The position numbers and the translations under genes were made by a program. This document shows positions 1 to 4,853 of a stretch of 7,834 bases of DNA, piece by piece. Below the pieces are notes generated by a model. That model did no database searches. It saw only the letters and a list, made by a program, of their open reading frames with translations, and was not told the origin of the DNA. Each line of letters starts with the position of its first letter. Position 1 is the first letter of the stretch. Source of the stretch: an uncultured Bdellovibrio sp. (GTDB lineage Bacteria > Bdellovibrionota > Bdellovibrionia > Bdellovibrionales > Bdellovibrionaceae); NCBI GenBank assembly GCA_946482355.1, contig CAMLRE010000087.1, positions 1 through 7,834 on the forward strand, given 5' to 3'.

Positions 1-72
1 GCCGACTTCATTAAGCCCACGTTTTAAAAACTGGGCGGTTTTAGCTTGGTCTTCAATCACAAGTATGCGCAT
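1..72 (-). CDS. Response regulator, OmpR type, N-terminal fragment (runs off the left edge)
   Basis: The 24 visible codons start at the ATG at 72-70 and read MRILVIEDQAKTAQFLKRGL followed by NEVG. This matches the first strand and helix of a CheY-like receiver domain: hydrophobic MRILVIED with the acidic pair Glu7-Asp8, which normally helps bind Mg2+ next to the phosphorylated Asp. The KTxxFLxxGLxExG pattern resembles OmpR/PhoB regulators of the CusR/CopR/QseB kind. The phospho-acceptor Asp and the DNA-binding domain lie outside the window, so the target is unknown. The start is 5 nt after the transporter stop, with a short AGG Shine-Dalgarno match inside the transporter 3' end, which suggests cotranscription. 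The family call is fairly safe; the subfamily is a guess from 24 residues. Confidence 0.8.
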   Translation of the reverse strand, partial: MRILVIEDQAKTAQFLKRGLNEVG

Positions 73-77
73 AGCGC

Positions 78-947
78 CTACATATTTGCGCGTTTATTAA
101 TGGTTGGCCAGAATAAAATAAGTACGGAAACACCTGTCAAAATAAACGCGTAAATCGCATTACTTCCTAAGTGCTCGTTAAATAAGAAGTAGGCAAAAAT
201 AGTCGCAATGATCGGTTCGATGAGTTTTCCACAGCTCATTAATCCTAAGTTCATGTGTTTGACGAGGTAAGTAAAACTCATATGCCCTAAGAACGTTGGA
301 AAAATAATTAAACCTAAAACTGACCACCAAGAAATCGCATCAAAACCTGTCATAGGTGCATCGGTTGAAAGAACGGCGATGGCAAACATGGCTGCACAAG
401 TTGAATACTGAATTAAAGAAAAGTCGTTATTCGCCATATGCAAACGGGCTTTTTTGCTGGTTAGCATATATAAAGCATAGAAAAACGCAGACACCAAAGC
501 TGCCACATTTCCTAAGTGGTTTTCAGGAGTTAGTTGAAGATTCTGGGCCACCAACATAAATACGCCGATCAGTGCTAACATATACGAATAAATCACGCGC
601 GGCTTGATGTATTCTTTAAAGAACACTTGTCCACCTAAAGTGGCCCATACGGGGTTGGTCGCAAAAAGAATCATCGTGTTAGAAACTAAGGTGTGCTTTG
701 AGGCGTATTTGTAAGTCCATAGGTGAAGAAAGAAGAAAAATCCCGAAAACAACGCCCAGACAAAGTTTTTGTCGAAATTAATTTTTTTTAATTTCTTTGT
801 AAAAAGCATGTAAAGAAACAAGAGAAGAGATGCCCCAGCTAAGCGGTAAAACCCTAAGGTGGCCGACGACATATGATTAAGTTTTGCCCAATTTGGTGAC
901 GTTGAGAGTGAAACTAAGGCTATAAAATAAAGACTTATGTGCAGCAT
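78..947 (-). CDS. EamA/DMT-family inner-membrane transporter, ten predicted helices
   Basis: The 289-residue protein is almost wholly hydrophobic, with about ten membrane segments arranged as two EamA repeats (about residues 5-135 and 145-282). The end of each repeat carries the family's pattern: ATNPVWATLGGQVFFKEYI at about 96-114, and KLIEPIIATIFAYFLFNEHL at about 241-260, the typical (E)P...(F)..E signature. DMT proteins usually export metabolites or amino acids, but the substrate cannot be read from sequence. The length is usual (about 280-300). The ATG at 947 places the first helix correctly. There is no strong Shine-Dalgarno site in front of it, only an AAAGA. A sigma-70-like promoter candidate sits at 989-1016. 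The response-regulator gene follows after 5 nt, so the two are probably cotranscribed. Confidence 0.9.
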   Translation of the reverse strand: MLHISLYFIALVSLSTSPNWAKLNHMSSATLGFYRLAGASLLLFLYMLFTKKLKKINFDKNFVWALFSGFFFFLHLWTYKYASKHTLVSNTMILFATNPVWATLGGQVFFKEYIKPRVIYSYMLALIGVFMLVAQNLQLTPENHLGNVAALVSAFFYALYMLTSKKARLHMANNDFSLIQYSTCAAMFAIAVLSTDAPMTGFDAISWWSVLGLIIFPTFLGHMSFTYLVKHMNLGLMSCGKLIEPIIATIFAYFLFNEHLGSNAIYAFILTGVSVLILFWPTINKRANM

Positions 948-988
948 GTTAAATCTTTGAAATGTTTAGGAATTCGATCATGCTTTTT

Positions 989-1016
989 AGTGTAAACGAA
1001 TTTTATTTTTTAACAA
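989..1016 (-). promoter_or_regulatory. Putative sigma-70-type promoter for the EamA transporter gene
   Basis: Reading the minus strand, TTGTTA (1016-1011) and TACACT (994-989) are separated by 16 nt. They match the -35 and -10 consensus at 4 and 4 of 6 positions, and the spacer is AT-rich. A start near 982 would give a leader of about 35 nt before the ATG at 947. This was found by eye only and not scored against background. Confidence 0.4.
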
Positions 1017-1024
1017 GAATTCTG

Positions 1025-1052
1025 CTAACAGGATTCAACTAAGAAATACAAA
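1025..1052 (+). promoter_or_regulatory. Weak promoter candidate for the fkpA-like/pdxH/pcp operon
   Basis: CTAACA (1025-1030) and TACAAA (1047-1052) are 16 nt apart and each matches consensus at 4 of 6 positions. Initiation near 1059 would leave a leader of about 23 nt carrying the AGGAG at 1071-1075. In AT-rich DNA such a pair is expected often by chance. A promoter is needed somewhere in 948-1070, but its exact position is uncertain. Confidence 0.25.
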
Positions 1053-1081
1053 AAGAAAAACAACATTAACAGGAGACACCT

Positions 1082-1792
1082 ATGAACAAAATCATGTTAG
1101 TAGCTGCAGTTGCAGTTATTGGACTTGTTGGCTGTAACAAGCCAGATCTTAAATCTGACAAGGGTCAGGCGAGCTACGCTATCGGTCAACAAATTGGCCG
1201 TAACTTAAAAGCTCAAAACATCGAAATCGATGCAAAAACTTTAGCGGCTTCTTTAACAGACGCTATGGCTGGTAAATCTGAATTAAAAGAAGATGAAATC
1301 CAAAAAGCCATGATGAAATTACAAGAAATGGCTATGAAAAAACAATCTGAAGAAGCAGATAAAAACAAAGCTAAATCAGCTGAGTTCTTGGAAAAAAACA
1401 AAACTGCTGAAGGTGTTAAAGTAACAGCTTCTGGTCTTCAATACATCGTTGTATCTGAAGGTACAGGCGCTATCCCAACTAAAACTGACACTGTTAAATG
1501 TCACTACAAAGGTACTTTAATCACTGGCGAACAATTCGATTCTTCTTACGATCGTGGTCAACCAGCTGAATTTCCAGTTGGTGGCGTTATCCCAGGTTGG
1601 ACTGAAGCTCTTCAAATGATGAAAGTTGGTTCTAAATACAAATTATTCATCCCACCTGAATTAGCTTACGGTGCTTCTGGTCGTCCAGGCATCCCACCAA
1701 ATTCAGCTTTAGTTTTCGAAGTTGAATTATTAGATATCGTTAAAGCCGCTGCTGCTCCAGCACCAGCTCCAGCTAGAAAAGGTAAAAAGTAG
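1082..1792 (+). CDS. fkpA: FKBP-type peptidyl-prolyl cis-trans isomerase lipoprotein (FkpA/Mip-like)
   Basis: This 236-residue protein catalyses proline isomerisation and chaperones envelope proteins. A lipoprotein signal covers residues 1-17 and the lipobox LVGC puts the acylated Cys at 18, with Asn19 following. Residues about 25-105 form the helical Mip/FkpA dimerisation region (SYAIGQQIGRNL, then charged helices). The FKBP domain spans about 118-221 with the active-site pattern intact: Tyr142 (HYKG), Phe152-Asp153 (FDSS), Val169-Ile170, Trp173 (GW), Tyr196 (AYG) and Phe212. A low-complexity Ala/Pro tail ending ARKGKK follows, perhaps a surface linker. The start has a strong AGGAG 6 nt upstream. 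Codon use is strongly biased (GCT, GGT, AAA, TTA), suggesting high expression. It is first in an operon with pdxH, 7 nt downstream. The family call is firm; FkpA versus Mip naming is a convention. Confidence 0.93.
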   Translation: MNKIMLVAAVAVIGLVGCNKPDLKSDKGQASYAIGQQIGRNLKAQNIEIDAKTLAASLTDAMAGKSELKEDEIQKAMMKLQEMAMKKQSEEADKNKAKSAEFLEKNKTAEGVKVTASGLQYIVVSEGTGAIPTKTDTVKCHYKGTLITGEQFDSSYDRGQPAEFPVGGVIPGWTEALQMMKVGSKYKLFIPPELAYGASGRPGIPPNSALVFEVELLDIVKAAAAPAPAPARKGKK

Positions 1793-1799
1793 TCGTCTC

Positions 1800-2420
1800 A
1801 TGAGCTTTGATTTTAAAAAAGATCCTTTTTTGAATTTTCAAAGCTTATTTAAGGCTGCCCAAATTAAAGGGATACCTGAACACCAAGCGATGTCTATCGC
1901 CACGGTGAACGATAAAAATGAACCCACTGTTCGAATCGTGTACTTTAAAGGAATGATTCGCGGTGGGTTTTCTTTTTATACCAATTATCTTGGCCGTAAA
2001 GGTCATGATCTTGAGAAAAACCCGAACATCTGCGCCAACTTCTACTGGCCGCATTTAGATGAACAAGTTCGCATTTCGGGAATCGTTGAAAAATTAACAG
2101 CTAGTGAATCTGACCAATATTTTGCTTCTCGTCCTCGCTTAAGCCAATTAGGAGCGTGGACCTCTTTACAATCTGAAGAGTTGCAAAGCTTTGATCAGTT
2201 TCATCAACGTATGGCTGAAATCGAAAAAAGATTTGAAGGCCAAAAAGTTCCGCGTCCGCCGCACTGGGGTGGCTACCGCATCTTGCCGCGTGAGATTGAG
2301 TTTTGGTTTGGTAAGAGCGGCCGCTTACATGAGCGCTACGTTTACACAGCAACCAATGGCTTTGATAAGATCAGTGATCCGCAAGATTACACTTGGAAAA
2401 CATCATTAAGATTTCCATGA
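1800..2420 (+). CDS. pdxH: Pyridoxamine 5'-phosphate oxidase
   Basis: PdxH is the FMN enzyme that oxidises pyridoxine or pyridoxamine 5'-phosphate to pyridoxal 5'-phosphate in the cytoplasm. The 206-residue protein (family about 200-220) shows the expected blocks in order: DPF near the N-terminus, VRIVYFKG (44-51), FYTNYLGRKGHDL (59-71) and ANFYWPHLDEQVRISG (79-94). After these come ASRPRLSQLGAWTSLQS (109-125), PPHWGGYRI (153-161) and EFWFGKSGRLHERYVY (167-182), the last holding the substrate-contacting Arg175-x-His177. The usual C-terminal W..xRLxP appears as WKTSLRFP, with Arg and Leu swapped in order. The ATG lies 7 nt after the fkpA-like stop with only a weak Shine-Dalgarno match, so translation probably depends on the upstream gene. 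The pcp start codon overlaps its stop. Confidence 0.95.
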   Translation: MSFDFKKDPFLNFQSLFKAAQIKGIPEHQAMSIATVNDKNEPTVRIVYFKGMIRGGFSFYTNYLGRKGHDLEKNPNICANFYWPHLDEQVRISGIVEKLTASESDQYFASRPRLSQLGAWTSLQSEELQSFDQFHQRMAEIEKRFEGQKVPRPPHWGGYRILPREIEFWFGKSGRLHERYVYTATNGFDKISDPQDYTWKTSLRFP

Positions 2421-2995
2421 TCTTAGTTTCGGGCTTTAAACCATTCTTAAAAGAAAAAATTAATCCAAGCGAGCTCTTGGTTGAAAAACTTAAAGTAAAA
2501 TATCAAGACCTAAAGACAGTCGTTTTGCCCACGGAATTCGATGGCGCGTTTGTAGAACTGCAAAAACAAATCGAACAAGTAAAGCCTAAGTTTATTATTA
2601 TGTTTGGCCAAGCGGGCGGACGACCTAATGTGTGTTTAGAAAAAATTGCCTTAAATTGGAATCAAACCAAATCGCCTGATGAAGCTAAATTTGTCCCGCA
2701 AACAGGCCGCATTGGTGATGGCGAACTTGCGCTGATGTCGACTTTTCAGGTTGATGATTTATCGGCATTTTTGGCTGACCGCCATTTAAAATCAGAACTC
2801 TCGTATTCGGCAGGCACTTACGTTTGTAATAATTTGTATTTTAAAGTTTTAAAAAATTACCCGTTAATTCAATCGATCTTCGTGCACGTGCCGTTTTTAC
2901 CTGAGCAGGGCCCGGCCAATTATCCGAAGATGGATTTTGACCTTATGTTTGAAACAGCATCTCAAATCGTAAATTTCGCGCGTTTGCGCTCATAA
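2417..2995 (+). CDS. pcp: Pyroglutamyl-peptidase I (pyrrolidone-carboxylate peptidase, family C15)
   Basis: Pcp removes N-terminal pyroglutamate from peptides in the cytoplasm. The start is taken as the ATG at 2417, which overlaps the pdxH stop as ATGA; a TTG at 2393 would add eight residues inside pdxH and is less likely. The product has 192 residues, slightly short for the family (about 200-215). The C15 catalytic triad is visible: Glu75 in GQAGGRPNVCLEKIALN (64-80), Cys137 in SAGTYVCNNLYF (131-142) and His157 in FVHVPFLPEQ (155-164). The N-terminal motif GFxPFGG is GFKPFLKEK here: both Phe are kept and the Gly-Gly is lost. With the PepA peptidase encoded further along, it suggests peptide scavenging. 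It is the last gene of the operon; a gene-free region follows. Confidence 0.93.
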   Translation: MILVSGFKPFLKEKINPSELLVEKLKVKYQDLKTVVLPTEFDGAFVELQKQIEQVKPKFIIMFGQAGGRPNVCLEKIALNWNQTKSPDEAKFVPQTGRIGDGELALMSTFQVDDLSAFLADRHLKSELSYSAGTYVCNNLYFKVLKNYPLIQSIFVHVPFLPEQGPANYPKMDFDLMFETASQIVNFARLRS

Positions 2996-2996
2996 A

Positions 2997-3083
2997 TTTC
3001 AATCCTGTTTTCGGTTTACAGTTTTCGATTGAAAAACAATGCCGCAGAACCAGTTTGGGTAAACCGAAATCAAGAGTGATTTC
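2997..3083. other. Cluster of three perfect helices just after pcp, partly mutually exclusive
   Basis: Three helices are readable. Helix 1 pairs TTTCAATC (2997-3004) with GATTGAAA (3027-3034), with CTGT/ACAG (3005-3008/3018-3021) stacked inside. Helix 2 pairs TTTCGGTTTAC (3009-3019) with GTAAACCGAAA (3059-3069), 11 bp. Helix 3 is GAAATCA-AGAG-TGATTTC (3066-3083), 7 bp with a four-base loop. Helix 2 shares bases with the inner part of helix 1 (3018-3019) and with helix 3 (3066-3069). The RNA would therefore choose between folds or make a pseudoknot. It may also act as the operon's 3' end, although no U-run follows. Confidence 0.45.
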
Positions 3084-3140
3084 TGCATCCAATAAAACCG
3101 CCTAAAAACTGATGTTTTAACGCATTTTTCTCACTCGGGG

Positions 3141-3173
3141 GCTCAGGCAACAATGTTGTCCGAAGTACAGAGC
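3141..3173. repeat. Structured module A (related to module B)
   Basis: On the plus strand the module opens GCTCAGG and closes ACAGAGC; GCTC (3141-3144) can pair with GAGC (3170-3173). Inside is the hairpin CAAC-AAT-GTTG (3148-3158), extendable by GG (3146-3147) with CC (3160-3161) across a bulged T, followed by CGAAGTACA. Module B shares the outer words and the layout, with a different but still paired inner hairpin. An outer ACCGC (3097-3101)/GCGGT (3172-3176) pairing competes with the GCTC/GAGC stem. Confidence 0.45.
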
Positions 3174-3228
3174 GGTAATTAAAGGGCGTTTGGGATTACT
3201 TTAGTTTTTAATTTCTTAGTTTTTTTCT

Positions 3229-3269
3229 GCTCAGGGTTTGTGTCCACATTGTGGACTGAAATGCGGAGC
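3229..3269. repeat. Structured module B (related to module A)
   Basis: The module opens GCTCAGGG (3229-3236) and closes TGCGGAGC (3262-3269), so GCTC again faces GAGC (3266-3269). The inner hairpin is GTCCAC-ATT-GTGGAC (3242-3256), 6 bp and perfect, followed by TGAAATGCGGAGC, comparable with CGAAGTACAGAGC in module A. Module B lies 88 nt after module A, separated by an A/T-rich linker containing TTAGTTTTT twice. Confidence 0.45.
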
Positions 3270-3379
3270 GATTGAAGTGCGTCATCGTTTTATGATGAAC
3301 TGACTGGGTAAATAGCAATTTATTTATATAAAATTTTGTTTGAAATGATTCTTAGCAAATGAGCTTGTAGCGCGCTGCT

Positions 3380-3772
3380 TTAGTGAACTGCTTGCGGGGC
3401 TACTAAGTAGAATTCTGGAATTTCCACGTTAAACGGTTCGCCTTCGTCAGACATAAATTGATATGTGCCTTTCATGCTGCCTGAACTAGTTGTCAGTGGG
3501 CATGCGCTTTCATATTCAAAAGATTGATTGGGCATAATACGTGGTTGAAGACCTACAACACCTGGGCCACGAACTTCTTCTTGGTGGCCTAAGCCATCAG
3601 TGATTGTCCAGTGACGAGAAACAAGTTGTGCAGGAGAGTTTCCGATATTTTTGATTGTGACCTTGTAGGCAAATAAATGTAAACGCTTATCCGGCTGTGA
3701 CTCATTCGGCACATAAACACTTAAAGCACTCACTTGAAAATTCGCATGTAGCGGTAGTTTTTTCAGGCTCAC
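3380..3772 (-). CDS. apaG: ApaG domain protein
   Basis: The 130-residue protein matches ApaG along its full length (family about 125-130), a small fibronectin-III-like fold. Visible blocks are FAYKVTIKNIG (34-44), AQLVSRHWTITDG (48-60), EEVRGPGVVGLQP (65-77, with the conserved GxGxxG loop), FEYESACPLTTSSGSMKGTY (85-104) and VEIPEFYLVAP (116-126). ApaG is classically linked to apaH (Ap4A hydrolase) and ksgA; its biochemical role is poorly defined. Here the upstream partner is a different hydrolase, 15 nt away in the same frame. The start is GTG (3772-3770); no ATG suits the family N-terminus and the Shine-Dalgarno match is weak (GAG about 9 nt upstream). Translational coupling to the upstream gene is likely. 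Confidence 0.95.
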   Translation of the reverse strand: MSLKKLPLHANFQVSALSVYVPNESQPDKRLHLFAYKVTIKNIGNSPAQLVSRHWTITDGLGHQEEVRGPGVVGLQPRIMPNQSFEYESACPLTTSSGSMKGTYQFMSDEGEPFNVEIPEFYLVAPQAVH

Positions 3773-3787
3773 AAGAATATGCTCACA

Positions 3788-4798
3788 CTAAATTTTTACA
3801 TTATCAAGCGCAAATACGATGGGGTAATGATCCGATGGCAATGCCATTTTTTGTTCCAGTGTTTCTGGTTTTTTAATTGGGCTTCCGAATTCATCTTTGA
3901 AATCACAAACTGCAACGCTTTGCAGATTTAATAAGTGCTTAAAATTTTCATCGATAAAACAATAATCAATCTGGCGCCCGTCAGAACGAAGCCCAGAGCG
4001 AACTTGGTAAAAAGTGTAGCGGTTTTCGCTATTTACATTTGCGATCTCAAAAATATCTTTAAGCGAAGTTGTTTGATGTAAAGGCAGAAATTCCGGATCA
4101 GTATTTACGCTGCTGGCTGTTCCATTGAAGTCTCCAGCAAAAAGAATTGGCGTATCTTTGAACTGACTTTTTAGCTCTGTGAAAATTTCTACGCAGGTTT
4201 TTAGCTCTGCGCCACGGCGCTCTGTACCGTTTGGGTCAATGCGTTCGGGGTCCAGCGGCGATTTCAAATGTGTCAGTAAAACGATCAAAAATGGCTTATC
4301 AATTTCACGGGTGAATAATCTAAGCTCGGCGCAATCACGCGAAAATTTGTGACTCGTGATTTTAAGAGGGTAGTTATTATTTTTAGAGGCGATCTCATGC
4401 GGGTATAAAAAGTTGAGATCGCGGTTTTTATGTGTCAGTAAATCAAAATAGAAGCTTTGGTTCTTCTTGATTAAAAAACCTACATCGATATTACGATCCG
4501 AGTTTCCCTCGATCAGAATCGGTGAATACTCGTTATTTAAAAACATCGTATTAAAGTTCTTTAAAGACTCTAAGCCGCCCACTTCGCATAGCATAACGAT
4601 GTCTGAGTTCGTGTCTTGAATCGTACGGGCTAAGTGCTGCAGCTTAAATAGGGGCTTATTTTCGTAAATAGATGTTGAAAGCTTTTGCCATTGAATTTCT
4701 TCCATCTTCTCGAAGTTCTTCGGGACGGGTTGGTCAAACAGCAGAAACAGGTTTTCAGCGTTTAACAGACAGAATTTCAGGTTTACGGAATCAAGCAT
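3788..4798 (-). CDS. Endonuclease/exonuclease/phosphatase (EEP) family hydrolase
   Basis: This 336-residue protein has the Mg2+-dependent EEP fold shared by exonuclease III, DNase I and inositol-phosphate phosphatases. Catalytic blocks are in order: NAENL with Asn13; IVMLCEVGG with metal-binding Glu72; SDRNIDVG (100-107); LTHLKS with His177; the GDFN block with Asp223 and Asn225; RQIDYCFI with Asp278; and SDHYPIV with the Asp323-His324 pair. No signal peptide or membrane helix is evident, so it is probably cytoplasmic. The substrate (DNA, RNA, phospholipid or small phosphate) cannot be told from sequence. The ATG at 4798 has no good Shine-Dalgarno site, and a promoter candidate starts transcription almost at it. 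apaG follows as a second cistron. Confidence 0.88.
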   Translation of the reverse strand: MLDSVNLKFCLLNAENLFLLFDQPVPKNFEKMEEIQWQKLSTSIYENKPLFKLQHLARTIQDTNSDIVMLCEVGGLESLKNFNTMFLNNEYSPILIEGNSDRNIDVGFLIKKNQSFYFDLLTHKNRDLNFLYPHEIASKNNNYPLKITSHKFSRDCAELRLFTREIDKPFLIVLLTHLKSPLDPERIDPNGTERRGAELKTCVEIFTELKSQFKDTPILFAGDFNGTASSVNTDPEFLPLHQTTSLKDIFEIANVNSENRYTFYQVRSGLRSDGRQIDYCFIDENFKHLLNLQSVAVCDFKDEFGSPIKKPETLEQKMALPSDHYPIVFALDNVKI

Positions 4799-4804
4799 CT
4801 CGTA

Positions 4805-4832
4805 TTGATTTTAACAGACGAGCGAGTAAAGT
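4805..4832 (+). promoter_or_regulatory. Putative promoter for pepA
   Basis: TTGATT (4805-4810) and TAAAGT (4827-4832) are 16 nt apart, each matching the sigma-70 consensus at 4 of 6 positions. Initiation near 4839 would leave a leader of about 15 nt containing the GGAG at 4844-4847. It occupies the same bases as the opposing promoter candidate for the EEP gene. The short 55-bp spacer makes a promoter here likely, but the exact boxes are a by-eye call. Confidence 0.4.
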
Positions 4833-4835
4833 GAA
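4808..4835 (-). promoter_or_regulatory. Putative promoter for the EEP-apaG operon
   Basis: On the minus strand TTCACT (4835-4830) and TAAAAT (4813-4808) are separated by 16 nt, with 4/6 and 5/6 consensus matches. Transcription would begin around 4801, only a few bases from the ATG at 4798. The mRNA would then be leaderless or nearly so, consistent with the missing Shine-Dalgarno site. The boxes overlap those proposed for pepA on the other strand. Confidence 0.42.
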
Positions 4836-4853
4836 GGTCTATCGGAGAAATTT

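Larger units (their letters stand above)
2996..3379. other. 384-bp intergenic region rich in hairpins; possible structured RNA, strand unknown
   Basis: No credible coding sequence was seen here, between the convergent pcp and apaG stops. The sequence is not featureless. It holds an 8+4-bp hairpin directly after the pcp stop, an 11-bp long-range helix, a perfect 7-bp hairpin and a 5-bp one (3105-3109/3114-3118). Beyond these are two related modules with covarying inner hairpins, a GTAAT/ATTAC stem (3175-3179/3195-3199) and TCATC/GATGA (3282-3286/3294-3298). AT-rich tracts at 3201-3226 and 3309-3345 could contain promoters or ends, but no convincing promoter or U-tract terminator was recognised on either strand. 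It does not match my memory of tmRNA, SRP RNA, RNase P RNA or common riboswitches. It could be a small RNA, a repeat element or simply paired terminators. Confidence 0.4.

Noticed and set aside
1213..1401. Antisense reading frame inside the FKBP gene
   Set aside because: It is a shadow of the strongly biased codons of the sense gene, with no ribosome site and no recognisable protein features. The same applies to the frames opposite or within pdxH, pepA, the transporter and the exported protein.
2393..2416. TTG start that would lengthen pcp by eight residues
   Set aside because: The ATG at 2417 overlaps the pdxH stop as ATGA, the usual coupling arrangement, and begins directly at the conserved MILVSGF strand of the family.
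3141..3173. Glycine riboswitch (CTCAGGCAA ... ACAGAG words)
   Set aside because: The core word with CCGAAGG and GCAA expected before it is absent, and the downstream gene on either strand is not a glycine gene.
3229..3270. 6S RNA (minus-strand CGCTCCGC, CCCTGAGC and a CCAC...GTGG hairpin resemble E. coli 6S)
   Set aside because: The words occur in the opposite order around the hairpin and there is no long closing stem, so the likeness is probably chance.
2996..3379. tmRNA, SRP RNA, RNase P RNA, tRNA or CRISPR array
   Set aside because: None of their hallmark sequences is present on either strand (for example the RNase P GAGGAAAGTCC word or a TTCGAATC T-loop), and there are no regular exact repeats.
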